From the NCBI RefSeq assembly GCF_009765975.1, contig NZ_LMUJ01000064.1, positions 338,496 through 383,589 on the forward strand: a stretch of DNA of 45,094 nt, written 5' to 3'. How positions within the stretch are numbered: position 1 is the first letter of the stretch; each line of letters starts with the position of its first letter. The position numbers and the translations under genes are program-made. Shown one piece after another: positions 21,011-29,195 of the stretch. The DNA comes from Acidisphaera sp. S103. GTDB lineage: Bacteria > Pseudomonadota > Alphaproteobacteria > Acetobacterales > Acetobacteraceae. The notes under the pieces were generated by a model. That model made no database searches. It saw only the letters and a list, made by a program, of their open reading frames with translations, and was not told where the DNA came from.

Positions 21011-22479
21011 GCCGACGGCTCCTGACAGCCGGCCAGGCGGCGAACAACCGTCACATCGTCGAACGGCAGGACGGTGCCGCCCACGATCTGGCCCTGCTCG
21101 TGGCCTTTACCGGCGACGACCAGAACGTCCCCGGCGGACAGATCGTTCAATGCCGTTTCGATCGCCTTCGCGCGGTCGCCGATTTCCCTGGCGTCCGGAC
21201 ACGCCGCCATGATCGCGGTTCGGATACTGGCCGGATCCTCGCTGCGCGGGTTGTCGTCCGTGACGATGGCGAAATCGGCGAGCCGCGCCGCCATTTCACC
21301 CATCAGCGGCCGCTTGCCGCGATCCCGGTCGCCACCCGCGCCGAACACCACGTGCAACCGGCCTGTGGCGTGCGGGCGCAGCGCGGTCAGCAGCCGCTCC
21401 AGCGCATCCGGCGTATGAGCGAAATCGACATAAGCGGTCGCGCCGTTCGGTAGCAGAGCAGCCCGCTCCATCCGGCCGCGCACGCCGCGCAGCACGGCCA
21501 GCCGATCCAGGACGTCGGTCATGCCCAACGCCTCGGTCAACGCCGCGGCGACCAGCACATTATCCGCCTGGAAGCGACCGGGCAGGTTCAGGGCGATGGA
21601 GCGCACCTGTCCATCGACCATCACCAACAAATCCTGGCCGTCCGGCCGCGGATGCGCTTCCACCAGCCGCAACCGGTCGCCCTGCTCGCCGACGGTGCGG
21701 AAATCCAGCCCGCGGCGGCTGGCGATCTCGCGCAGCGCCGTCAGCGTCGCCGGCTCCATATCGGCATGGGCGATGGCGGGCGCCCCGGCGGGCAGCAACT
21801 CGCCGAACAGGCGCAGCTTCGCCCGTCGGTAGGCATCCAGCGTGCCGTGATAATCCAGGTGATCGCGCGTCAGATTGGTGAACGCCGCGGCAGCCAACCG
21901 GACGCCATCCAGCCGGAACTGATCGAGACCGTGCGACGACGCCTCGATCGCCGCCCGATCGATTCCATGACGCGCCAAGCCGGCGAGCATCTCCGCCAGG
22001 CTGATCGGATCGGGCGTGGTCAGACCCGGACCGGGATCGAAACCGGGAGCAATCAGGCCCAGCGTCCCAAGGCTGGCCGCCTTCGCGCTTGTCGAGGCCC
22101 AGAGCTGGCGGGTGAAATCGACGACACTGGTCTTGCCGTTGGTGCCGGTCACCGCGGCCACCGTCGCCGGCTGCGGACCGGCCAGCACGGCCGCGATCTG
22201 CGCCAGGCACTGGCGGGGCTCCGGGTCCATGATGATCGGGCGTTGCGGCACGCCTGGCGGCCACGGCGTTCCCTGCGGCGCTAGCACCGCCACCGCACCT
22301 CGCTTCACCGCATCGGCGATGAACGCCCGTCCGTCGGCGCGCGATCCCGGCAATGCCGCGAACAGATCGCCCGGCACGACCGCTCGGCTGTCGGCCGTAA
22401 CACCGGCGATGTCGAGATGCGCCACGGCCTCCCAGGCCCGAACGCGGGACGCGCCGGTGATGTTGGACACCTGCCGCAT
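21007..22479 (-). CDS. murE: UDP-N-acetylmuramoyl-L-alanyl-D-glutamate--2,6-diaminopimelate ligase
   Basis: Adds the third residue of the stem peptide. 490 residues from the ATG at 22479, four nt after the ftsI stop. A TTG at 22497 would add six residues and overlap ftsI; both are possible, and neither has a clear ribosome site. Motifs: VTADSRAVVPGDLFAAL, P-loop VTGTNGKTSVVDF, TTPDPISLAEML, EASSHGLDQFRLDGV and NLTRDHLDYHG. The DNPR tetrad (TDDNPRSEDP) is the signature for meso-diaminopimelate, so the cell wall is inferred to be the usual Gram-negative mDAP type. GKGHEQGQ lies near the end. Confidence 0.96.
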   Translation of the reverse strand: MRQVSNITGASRVRAWEAVAHLDIAGVTADSRAVVPGDLFAALPGSRADGRAFIADAVKRGAVAVLAPQGTPWPPGVPQRPIIMDPEPRQCLAQIAAVLAGPQPATVAAVTGTNGKTSVVDFTRQLWASTSAKAASLGTLGLIAPGFDPGPGLTTPDPISLAEMLAGLARHGIDRAAIEASSHGLDQFRLDGVRLAAAAFTNLTRDHLDYHGTLDAYRRAKLRLFGELLPAGAPAIAHADMEPATLTALREIASRRGLDFRTVGEQGDRLRLVEAHPRPDGQDLLVMVDGQVRSIALNLPGRFQADNVLVAAALTEALGMTDVLDRLAVLRGVRGRMERAALLPNGATAYVDFAHTPDALERLLTALRPHATGRLHVVFGAGGDRDRGKRPLMGEMAARLADFAIVTDDNPRSEDPASIRTAIMAACPDAREIGDRAKAIETALNDLSAGDVLVVAGKGHEQGQIVGGTVLPFDDVTVVRRLAGCQEPSA

Positions 22480-22483
22480 GATA

Positions 22484-24538
22484 TCAGCGGCCCGCAACGG
22501 GCGCGGCCGTGGATACGACGCGAACCGCCCTGACCGTGGGCCGGTCGTCCTTCGTTTCGCGTCTGATAATCCGCGCCGGATGGCTTATGGCCGGCGGCAG
22601 GATCGTGGCGGGCACAGTCAGATCGGGACGGCCTTTACGGCCGGCCGTCTTGGCGGAAGTCTCGGTCGGGATCGGCGGCGACCACGGCCCCAGCGCCACC
22701 GCACCCGGCGGCCGGGCGGGCTGCAGCGGGATCGACAGCTCCTGGTTGATCGTCGCCGCGTCCTTGATATCGGGCAGCATGCCCAGCATCGGGCCGATCC
22801 GAGCGATCACCTTGCCCGCCGCCGGCGCAACCACCCAACCCGCGGTCGAGTAGCCATATGTACTCTTGTTCCCGTGTGGTTCGTCCAACATCATGTAGAC
22901 GGCGTAACGCGGTGCGTTCATTGGGAATACGCTGATGAACGCGGACACGTTGGTATGCTTCCGGTACGTGCCGTGGACGCCGACCTTTTCCGCCGTGCCG
23001 GTCTTGCCGCCCGGGTAATAGCCTGCCACTTCCGCGGCCTTGCCATACCCGTCGGTGACGACCAGCCGCATCAGCTTCCGCATGATTTCGTTCGTCGACG
23101 GCTGTATTACCCGGGTCTCGTCAACCGGTTGGTCCGGATCGCGCGCCAGGATCGTCGGCCGGACCAGTTCGCCCGTGGCGACCGCCGCCGTGCCACGGAC
23201 GATGTGCAGCGGCGTGACGGAAATGCCGTGACCGAACCCGACGGTCATGGTGACGACTTCTTTCCAGTTGGCCGCCGATTGAACGATTGGAAGCGCCGAT
23301 TCAGGCAGTTGGATGCCGGTGCGGTTGAACATGCCCATGGTCTTGAGGAACGCCCGCTGACGCTCCGCCCCCACGGTCAGGGCGATATGCGCGGCCCCCA
23401 GGTTGGACGAGTAGGCCAGCACCTCCGGCAGATACAGCCAGCGGTGCTTGCCCTCGAAATCGGTGATGGTGAACCGGCCGATGTGGATCGGTCGGGACGC
23501 GTCGAATTCATCCCAGATGTGAGCCATGCCGCCGTCCAGCGCCATCGAAGCCGTTTGCAGCTTGAATGTGCTACCGGGCTCGTATGTCCCCTCGACGGCG
23601 CGGTTGAAGCGGTCCTCCGCCGGCGCCGTACGGACGAAGTTGGCATCGTAGTCCGGCAGGCTGACCATCGCCAGCACTTCACCGGTATTGACATCCATCA
23701 CGATGCCGCACCCGCCGATCGCCTCGAATTCCGCCATGGCGGACGAGAGTTCCTCGCGTACCACGGCCTGTACCTGCAAATCGATCGACAACCGCAGCGG
23801 GTCAGTGTCGGTGCGCAGGCGGCGGTCGAAGTATTTCTCGACACCGGCGAAGCCGTTCTCATCCACATCGACGCCGCCAAGAACCTGCGCGGCAGTCCGC
23901 CCGAGCGGATACTCCCGGTGCTGGGTTGGCTGAAAATCGACACCGGGAATGCCCAGGTTGTTGATCGCCTGCTCTTCCCGCGGAGTAATCTCACGCGCCA
24001 GGTAGATAAACTTCTTGTCGCGTTTCAGCCGCGCGACCGTCTCATCCATGTCCAGGCGCGGCAGCACGCTCTTCAACTTCGTCGCCGCTTCCTCGGGATC
24101 GCCGATCTGACGCGGATCGGCGTACAACGCCACGGTGGGTAGCGAGATCGCCATCGGCTGGCCGTTCCGATCGGTGATCATCGCGCGCTGGCCCGGCAAC
24201 GTCGCTTCGACCGGGTCACGCGGGATCGACTCGACCATCTGGGTCACCGTCCGTTCGGCCCGGTGCGGGGCGAGCGGCATCACAATGGTCGCGAGCGCCA
24301 GCTTCCCCAACACAGCGGAGAACAGCACGATGAAGCCGCCCGCAGTAATCACCAGCCGCGAACGCGTTTTCTCCAACGCCGCTCGGCGTGCAAGGTCGGG
24401 TGCGGTGACCCGCACATTTTCCATGCGCGGCACGGCATCGGACCTGTTGGCCCCCTGGCGTGGCGCGGGCCGGCCATGCCGGCCGCCATTCAGCGGCGGT
24501 GAATCAGGCGGTGGAACGGGATCGTCCTGATCGCTCAT
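22484..24538 (-). CDS. ftsI: Septal peptidoglycan transpeptidase FtsI (PBP3)
   Basis: Class B penicillin-binding protein that crosslinks septal wall with FtsW. 684 residues, about 100 longer than typical. A Pro/Arg-rich cytoplasmic N-terminus of ~60 residues precedes one transmembrane helix (about 61-86). The dimerisation domain follows, with TDRNGQPMAISLPT, REYPLGRTAAQVLG and GFAGVEKYFD. The transpeptidase active-site serine is in EPGSTFK (S323, K326), SSN at 377-379 and KTGTAEK at 512. The last ~75 residues are Pro/Thr/Arg-rich, probably disordered, and absent from most homologues. GFGHGISVTPL is conserved. The start lies 9 nt after the ftsL stop. Target of beta-lactams in the family. Confidence 0.96.
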   Translation of the reverse strand: MSDQDDPVPPPDSPPLNGGRHGRPAPRQGANRSDAVPRMENVRVTAPDLARRAALEKTRSRLVITAGGFIVLFSAVLGKLALATIVMPLAPHRAERTVTQMVESIPRDPVEATLPGQRAMITDRNGQPMAISLPTVALYADPRQIGDPEEAATKLKSVLPRLDMDETVARLKRDKKFIYLAREITPREEQAINNLGIPGVDFQPTQHREYPLGRTAAQVLGGVDVDENGFAGVEKYFDRRLRTDTDPLRLSIDLQVQAVVREELSSAMAEFEAIGGCGIVMDVNTGEVLAMVSLPDYDANFVRTAPAEDRFNRAVEGTYEPGSTFKLQTASMALDGGMAHIWDEFDASRPIHIGRFTITDFEGKHRWLYLPEVLAYSSNLGAAHIALTVGAERQRAFLKTMGMFNRTGIQLPESALPIVQSAANWKEVVTMTVGFGHGISVTPLHIVRGTAAVATGELVRPTILARDPDQPVDETRVIQPSTNEIMRKLMRLVVTDGYGKAAEVAGYYPGGKTGTAEKVGVHGTYRKHTNVSAFISVFPMNAPRYAVYMMLDEPHGNKSTYGYSTAGWVVAPAAGKVIARIGPMLGMLPDIKDAATINQELSIPLQPARPPGAVALGPWSPPIPTETSAKTAGRKGRPDLTVPATILPPAISHPARIIRRETKDDRPTVRAVRVVSTAAPVAGR

Positions 24539-24547
24539 GATACCAGC

Positions 24548-25504
24548 TCAATTGGCGTTGTACGATGCGTTCACCGGCGTCGGGCGAGGCGCCGGCGGCA
24601 TCGAGCCGCGCGCCATGCCAAGCAGAGAGCCTCCCCCACCATATGGCGTCGATTCTGCCACCATCGGCGGGCGGTATTGCTGCCGCGGCGGCGTATTGAC
24701 CGGGGCATAGGTGGGCAACGGCCGCGGTGCGGCCAGCACGATCGGCCGCGATGCCGGCACCGGCCGAACGTCCGTTCGGGCTTCCATCAGTCGCGGGGCA
24801 ACCCGCTGTTCCGACTGACGCGGTTCGAATTGGCGCGGTTCGAATTGGCGCGGTTCGAATTGGCGCGGTTCGGAAGGACGTGGATCGAACTGGCGTTGCT
24901 CATTCGGACGCTGGTCGAACGACCGGGCGTCGGCGATCGCGACGGAACGGCCCGGGCTGTCAGCAGGTCTGGAAACCGGGATCCGCTCCGCGGTTTTCAC
25001 CTCCGGCCGCGCCACGGCGGCGGCGATTGCCGCCTTGGGCATCGCCGGGGCAACCGGAATGGGTGGAAGCGGCAGCGCGTCCTCCGCGACGACGGCCGCA
25101 GCAGACTGGTCAGATGCAGGATCGGCTGCGTCCGTCGACGCCGCGTCCGCCACGACCGCCGCCGGCGCCTGCCCATCAGGGGTTGCATCCGGCGCAGGCG
25201 CGGGCGGTGCCACCGGCTCCGGTGCCGGCAACCGGCTGTCGAGATCGGCCAGGCTGGTGAACTGGGTCGGCGCTATGCTTTTCAGCGTCAGGTAAGTTTC
25301 GGAGAACTGCTGCAACCGCTGCGGGTCGTTCAGCATCGTCCATTCCGCCGCCAGCAGCCGGCTTTGCTCGCGCAGCGCGTTGGTGTCATGCACGGTCTTC
25401 TCGATCGTCCGATCGAGCATCGAGACTTGATGCTTTGACTGGTAGAGGTACAGGCCGGACCCGCAGGCGAGCAGGCAGGTGGCGATGGTGAGAGGTCGGA
25501 TCAT
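24548..25504 (-). CDS. ftsL: FtsL-like divisome protein with long repetitive tail
   Basis: The position between rsmH and ftsI identifies it. The first ~95 residues are FtsL-like: a transmembrane helix at about 4-21, then a periplasmic coiled-coil stretch ([21 protein letters not shown]) and [18 protein letters not shown], the family end. FtsL normally stops near there (~100-130 residues). This one continues for ~200 residues of Pro/Ala/Arg/Gln, including five 5-residue repeats of the E-P-R-Q-F type (about 203-228) encoded by a 15-bp tandem repeat. The tail is probably disordered in the periplasm and its role is unknown. It overlaps the rsmH stop by 4 nt. Confidence 0.85.
   Translation of the reverse strand: MIRPLTIATCLLACGSGLYLYQSKHQVSMLDRTIEKTVHDTNALREQSRLLAAEWTMLNDPQRLQQFSETYLTLKSIAPTQFTSLADLDSRLPAPEPVAPPAPAPDATPDGQAPAAVVADAASTDAADPASDQSAAAVVAEDALPLPPIPVAPAMPKAAIAAAVARPEVKTAERIPVSRPADSPGRSVAIADARSFDQRPNEQRQFDPRPSEPRQFEPRQFEPRQFEPRQSEQRVAPRLMEARTDVRPVPASRPIVLAAPRPLPTYAPVNTPPRQQYRPPMVAESTPYGGGGSLLGMARGSMPPAPRPTPVNASYNAN
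24821..24895 (-). repeat. 15-bp tandem minisatellite inside ftsL
   Basis: Five consecutive 15-bp units on one register. Units 1-3 (24821-24865) are identical (CGGTTCGAATTGGCG on the plus strand); units 4 and 5 are diverged. Each unit is five codons, so copy-number change would keep the frame and lengthen or shorten the FtsL tail. Confidence 0.93.
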
Positions 25505-26442
25505 GTGTCGCGGCCTTTGCCGAGGCGTTCAAGCGCACGCAGCCGAGCGCTGCGCGATCGCGGGTTTTGATTGGTTTCGGACAGTCCAGGGCGCAAGGCC
25601 CGCGTGGTCAGCAGCCGGAAGTCAGGCGCATCCCGCGTCATCAGCCCGGCGGGATTGTGGCGAGACGGCGCCCCGGTACGTCCGGTGGCCTCGCTCATGA
25701 AGCGCTTCACGATGCGATCCTCAAGGCTGTGGAACGCCACCACCACCAGCCGTCCACCGGGCGACAGCAGGCGAACCGCCTGCGCCAGTGCATCTTCGAT
25801 CTGCCGCAGTTCGTCATTCACCTTGATGCGCAAGGCCTGGAAGCTGCGAGTGGCCGGATGGTTGCCCGACCGGTCCGGCGGCAGCACCGAACGAATGATC
25901 TCCGCCAGCCGGCCGGTGGTCTCGATCGGGGCTTCCAGACGAGCGGCGACGATGGCCTTGGCGATCCGGCGGGACGCCCGCTCCTCCCCCAGTTCATACA
26001 GCACGTCGGCCAGCGCCGGTTCGGCCAGCGTGTTCACCAGGTCGGCGGCACTCGTCCCATGTTTTCCCATGCGCATGTCGAGCGGGCCGTCGTGGCGGAA
26101 CGAAAAGCCCCGTTCGGGGTCGTCGATCTGGAACGACGAAACGCCGAGATCGAGCACCACGCCGTCCAATTCGGTCACCCCGGCCTGGTCCAGCAGCGAG
26201 ACCATGTCGCCGAACTGCCCGTGCAGCAGATGCAGCCGGCCGGGAAACTTGGCTACCAGGCTGGCGCCACGCTCGATCGCCTCGGGGTCGCGGTCGATCG
26301 CCCACAGCGTGCAGCGCGCCTGCTCCAGGATCGCCGTGGCGTAGCCGCCGCCACCGAACGTGCCGTCCAGGTAAACACCGCCGTCGCGCGGCGCGAGGGT
26401 CGCCAGCACCTCATCCAGCAGCACGGGGATATGGCCGCTCAT
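25501..26442 (-). CDS. rsmH: 16S rRNA (cytosine(1402)-N(4))-methyltransferase
   Basis: SAM-dependent methyltransferase (old name mraW) that modifies C1402 in the ribosomal P site. 313 residues, normal length. It begins [36 protein letters not shown], containing the SAM-binding glycine loop. It continues with [46 protein letters not shown] in family form, the helical insertion with [13 protein letters not shown], and [14 protein letters not shown]. The end has [17 protein letters not shown]. The Arg/Leu-rich C-terminus overlaps ftsL by 4 nt, and the start overlaps the mraZ stop by 4 nt. Confidence 0.97.
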   Translation of the reverse strand: MSGHIPVLLDEVLATLAPRDGGVYLDGTFGGGGYATAILEQARCTLWAIDRDPEAIERGASLVAKFPGRLHLLHGQFGDMVSLLDQAGVTELDGVVLDLGVSSFQIDDPERGFSFRHDGPLDMRMGKHGTSAADLVNTLAEPALADVLYELGEERASRRIAKAIVAARLEAPIETTGRLAEIIRSVLPPDRSGNHPATRSFQALRIKVNDELRQIEDALAQAVRLLSPGGRLVVVAFHSLEDRIVKRFMSEATGRTGAPSRHNPAGLMTRDAPDFRLLTTRALRPGLSETNQNPRSRSARLRALERLGKGRDT

Positions 26443-26918
26443 GCCAGCGCTCCCGCACGCACGCTGAAGCCGGACGCTTTTGCCTTCTCACGCGCCTCGG
26501 CGAGGCGGCGGGCACCGGCTTCGGGTTCCCAGATCTGGAATGTGTTGCGCGTGCCGATGAACACGACGTTTTCGGTCAGGCCGGCATGCGCGACGAGGCT
26601 GGCGGGCAGCATGATCCGCCCCTCCTTATCGGTTTCCATCGTGCAGGCGTCGCCGAACAGCGCCAATACAATATCCTCGTGTTCCGGGCTGAAAAGGCTG
26701 TAGCCTTCCGCCACCGGTCCGCTCAGCGCCTCGAAACCCAGTTCCGTCCAACCTTCGATGCAGGCGTGCTGGTGCGACGGGCGTAGATACATCGGTGCGA
26801 CCGCGGCGCCTTCGCCGGCATGGCTCATCTTCTTGAGAACGGAACGAAATTGCGCAGGTATCGACACACGCCCTTTGGCGTCCAGCTTGTTCTGGTGGGT
26901 GCCGATGAAAAGCGCCAT
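26439..26918 (-). CDS. mraZ: Transcriptional regulator MraZ
   Basis: 159-residue protein of the AbrB-like double SpoVT fold and first gene of the dcw cluster. The first half starts [25 protein letters not shown], with the D-x-K-G-R-x-x-x-P signature; a second copy reads [16 protein letters not shown] at about 95-110. In E. coli MraZ forms a ring-shaped oligomer and represses its own operon by binding TGGGN direct repeats. Four such repeats lie 135-170 nt upstream here, so autoregulation is inferred. It overlaps rsmH by 4 nt. The leader from the proposed promoter is about 140 nt with no ORF of interest. Confidence 0.96.
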   Translation of the reverse strand: MALFIGTHQNKLDAKGRVSIPAQFRSVLKKMSHAGEGAAVAPMYLRPSHQHACIEGWTELGFEALSGPVAEGYSLFSPEHEDIVLALFGDACTMETDKEGRIMLPASLVAHAGLTENVVFIGTRNTFQIWEPEAGARRLAEAREKAKASGFSVRAGALA

Positions 26919-27052
26919 TCAGACCCGTGTGCCTTTCCTGCCGAGTGGTTCTGCCATGGGTGAGCAAGGCACGAATGCTGTGACGACCGGCTACGGATGT
27001 TGGGACGATGGGCCGTATCCAGTCGCACACCCCTGTGGATGATGGTCCACGT

Positions 27053-27087
27053 TGGGTGAACATGGGATAGCATGGGAATATCTGGGA
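27053..27087 (-). promoter_or_regulatory. MraZ operator: four TGGGN direct repeats, 10-bp period
   Basis: TGGGT at 27053, then TGGGA at 27063, 27073 and 27083 on the plus strand, each separated by exactly 5 nt. This is the arrangement described for E. coli MraZ. It overlaps the candidate promoter of mraZ, consistent with repression by occlusion. Confidence 0.88.
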
Positions 27088-27093
27088 CGTCAA
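27064..27093 (-). promoter_or_regulatory. Candidate sigma-70-type promoter of the dcw cluster
   Basis: On the minus strand TTGACG (27093-27088) is followed, 18 nt later, by TATCCC (27069-27064) preceded by TGC. The -35 is good and the -10 weak. It is embedded in the MraZ repeats, which supports the assignment. Confidence 0.6.
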
Positions 27094-27216
27094 AGGATTT
27101 GCCCCCTTTACCGGACGATTCGACCGAAAATTACCCGGCTTCGTCAGACACTTACCGGCTGCGAACCGAGTCACCCCAAGCCAATTCTGCATCACGAAAA
27201 TATTCGCGTTTCGTTC

Positions 27217-27226
27217 TTGTGGATAA
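27217..27226 (-). promoter_or_regulatory. Perfect DnaA-box sequence
   Basis: TTATCCACAA on the minus strand. It is a single consensus box in the mraZ-rnpB interval (26919-27295). No cluster of boxes or AT-rich unwinding element is seen, so it is not an origin. It could be a regulatory or chance site. Confidence 0.45.
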
Positions 27227-27295
27227 ACTTGTGAGGGAATTTGGCTCCACCGTCCCGAAGCAACGGATTGACGCTGACGACGCGAAGGGAAAGTT

Positions 27296-27723
27296 GCCAG
27301 ACAGTCTGTAAGCCGGGTTCTGTCCGCCCCCCTGAGGAGGCGGGACGACCATTCCTCTGGGACGCATCTCGCGATGCGCCTCACGCGACCAACCCGAACG
27401 GCGGGACGGGAACGTCCCCGTGATTATCACGGGATTTTGGCCCGCAACATCACAGCCGCTCCTATTCGGTCTTGCTCCCGGTGGGGTTTACCGAACCGCC
27501 CCTGTTGCCAGGGGCGTGGTGCGCTCTTGCCGCACCGTTTCGCCCTTACCCGCGGGACCAGCCTGCTTGCGCCGGCCAGTCTTGCACGGGCGGTTTGTTT
27601 TCTGTGGCACTATCCCTGGGGTCGCCCCCGCCGGCCGTTAGCCGGCACCGTATTCCCGTGGAGCCCGGACTTTCCTCCACCAACGGGATTGCCCCGTCAG
27701 CAGCGGTCGTCCAACTGTCTGGC
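27296..27723 (-). ncRNA. rnpB: RNase P RNA, bacterial type A
   Basis: Catalytic RNA that trims tRNA 5' ends. On the minus strand the 5' conserved region GAGGAAAGTCCGGGCTCCA (about 27676-27658) and the 3' conserved region ACAGAACCCGGCTTACAG (about 27319-27302) are both clear. The ends are set by the P1 helix: GCCAGACAGT at the 5' end pairs exactly with ACTGTCTGGC at the 3' end. The resulting ~428 nt is normal for alphaproteobacteria. The true ends may extend a few nt. It lies 24 nt after the mnmA stop on the same strand. No clear T-run terminator follows. Confidence 0.96.
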
Positions 27724-27747
27724 TGCTCGGGATGTGCGCCCGTGAGG

Positions 27748-28845
27748 TCAGGCGGTCAAGCGCTCCTGAAGCGCCGGTGCGGCTGCCCGCGTGATGATGC
27801 CGCCACCGAGGACTCGGTCTGCCAGATAGAACACACAGGCCTGCCCGGGCGCCGGCAACGCCGGATCGTCGAGCGCGACCGTGGTGGTGATGCCATCGGT
27901 GCGCACGATCGCCGGCCGAGGCTCTTCACGCGCCCGCAGCTTCACCGCGCAGCGCAGGTCATGGGCCGGCATGGGAATCAGCCAGTTCACGTCACGCAAC
28001 TGCACGGTATGAGTGCCCGTCCCACGCGGTCCCACGACGACGCGCCGCCGGCCGGGTTCGGTGGCCACCACGACCTGGCGCTGCCCATCCAGCACCGCCG
28101 CGGACCCGAGACGCTTGCCCTGCCCCACCGTATAGCGGGCAATGCCGTCGTGGCTTCCGACGATGCGCCCATCGGCGGTGACGATCTCACCGGCCGCCAG
28201 AGCGTCGGGACGCGTCTTGGCGATGACATCCGTGTAGGCGCCGGAGGGGACGAAGCAGATATCCTGGCTGTCCGGCTTCTCCGCCACGCCAAGCCCCAGC
28301 CGCTGCGCCACATCGCGCACCGTGCGCTTGTCTTCCATGCCGCCCAGCGGAAACAGGCACATATCGAGCTGCGGCCGTGTCGTCGCGAACAGGAACCAGC
28401 TCTGATCCCGCGCCGGATCCGTCGCCCTGTGCAGTTCGGCGCCATCCGGCCCATCCATCCGGCGCACATAATGGCCGGTGGCGAGACGTTCGGCCCCCAG
28501 GTCACGCGCCAGCGCCGACAGATCGGCGAACTTCACCGTCTGGTTACAGGTGATGCACGGCACCGGAGTTTCGCCCTGCGCGTAGCTGTCCGCGAAGTTT
28601 CCGATCACCGCCTTGGCGAACCGTTCCTCGGCATCGATCACGTAGTGCGAGATGCCCAGGCGGTCGGCCACACGCCGCGCATCGTGGATATCCTGGCCGG
28701 CGCAACAGGCGCCCTTGCGGCCCGTCGCCGCACCGTGGTCGTAAAGCTGCAGGGTGACGCCGATGACCTCATGCCCCGCCTCGTGCAGCAGGCCGGCAAC
28801 GACGCTGCTGTCCACGCCTCCGGACATGGCGACCACGACGCGCAT
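27748..28845 (-). CDS. mnmA: tRNA-specific 2-thiouridylase
   Basis: Adds sulfur to U34 of the Lys, Glu and Gln tRNAs using persulfide relayed from IscS, with ATP. 365 residues. The PP-loop AMSGGVDSSVVAGLL lies at 6-20. Catalytic cysteines are C100 in ITCNQTVKF and C197 in SQDICFVPSG, matching the two that form a transient disulfide in E. coli MnmA. Other conserved stretches are ATGHYVR, DQSWFLF and YTVGQGKRLG. Its position right after ferredoxin and the cysteine desulfurases fits the sulfur relay. The stop lies 24 nt from rnpB, so readthrough into the RNase P RNA is possible. Confidence 0.96.
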   Translation of the reverse strand: MRVVVAMSGGVDSSVVAGLLHEAGHEVIGVTLQLYDHGAATGRKGACCAGQDIHDARRVADRLGISHYVIDAEERFAKAVIGNFADSYAQGETPVPCITCNQTVKFADLSALARDLGAERLATGHYVRRMDGPDGAELHRATDPARDQSWFLFATTRPQLDMCLFPLGGMEDKRTVRDVAQRLGLGVAEKPDSQDICFVPSGAYTDVIAKTRPDALAAGEIVTADGRIVGSHDGIARYTVGQGKRLGSAAVLDGQRQVVVATEPGRRRVVVGPRGTGTHTVQLRDVNWLIPMPAHDLRCAVKLRAREEPRPAIVRTDGITTTVALDDPALPAPGQACVFYLADRVLGGGIITRAAAPALQERLTA

Positions 28846-28847
28846 GA

Positions 28848-29177
28848 TCAGCCCTGTGCGTTCCGCGTTCCGGCCGGCAACTTCACCACCAAACCGTCGA
28901 GTTCAGGACTCATCACCAACTGGCAGCCCAGGCGCGAGGTCTGGGTCAGGCCGAACGCGAGGTCCAGCATGTCCTCCTCATCCTCGGTGGGTGCTTCCAG
29001 CTTCTTGAACCAGGCTGCATCGACGATGACGTGGCAGGTGGAGCACGCCAGCGATCCCTCGCATGCGCCCTCGATATCCACTCCGTGCTTGTGGGCGATC
29101 TCCAGCACCGACAGGCCCATCGGCGCGCCGACCTCGCGACGGGTGCCGTCGCGCTCGATAAAGGTCATCTTAGGCAT
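28848..29177 (-). CDS. fdx: Adrenodoxin-type 2Fe-2S ferredoxin of the Isc system
   Basis: 109-residue electron carrier. The cluster ligands are C39, C45, C48 and C85 (C-x5-C-x2-C, then C in SRLGCQL), typical of the Isc/adrenodoxin class. Acidic patch [10 protein letters not shown] matches the docking surface of these ferredoxins. In the Isc pathway it supplies electrons for cluster assembly with IscS. It sits 18 nt after iscS and 2 nt before mnmA, so it is clearly in the same transcription unit. Confidence 0.93.
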   Translation of the reverse strand: MPKMTFIERDGTRREVGAPMGLSVLEIAHKHGVDIEGACEGSLACSTCHVIVDAAWFKKLEAPTEDEEDMLDLAFGLTQTSRLGCQLVMSPELDGLVVKLPAGTRNAQG

Positions 29178-29195
29178 CGGGGAACGTCATTCGGA

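Noticed and set aside
22016-24142. 708-codon plus-strand open frame opposite murE and ftsI
   Set aside because: Low-complexity Arg-rich translation with no ribosome site; murE and ftsI on the other strand are unambiguous.
24821-24895. CRISPR-like array
   Set aside because: Regular 15-bp repeats with no spacers, lying in frame inside ftsL. This is a coding minisatellite.
27180-27295. Replication origin near the DnaA box
   Set aside because: A single box with no cluster, no AT-rich unwinding region and no dnaA, dnaN or parAB nearby.
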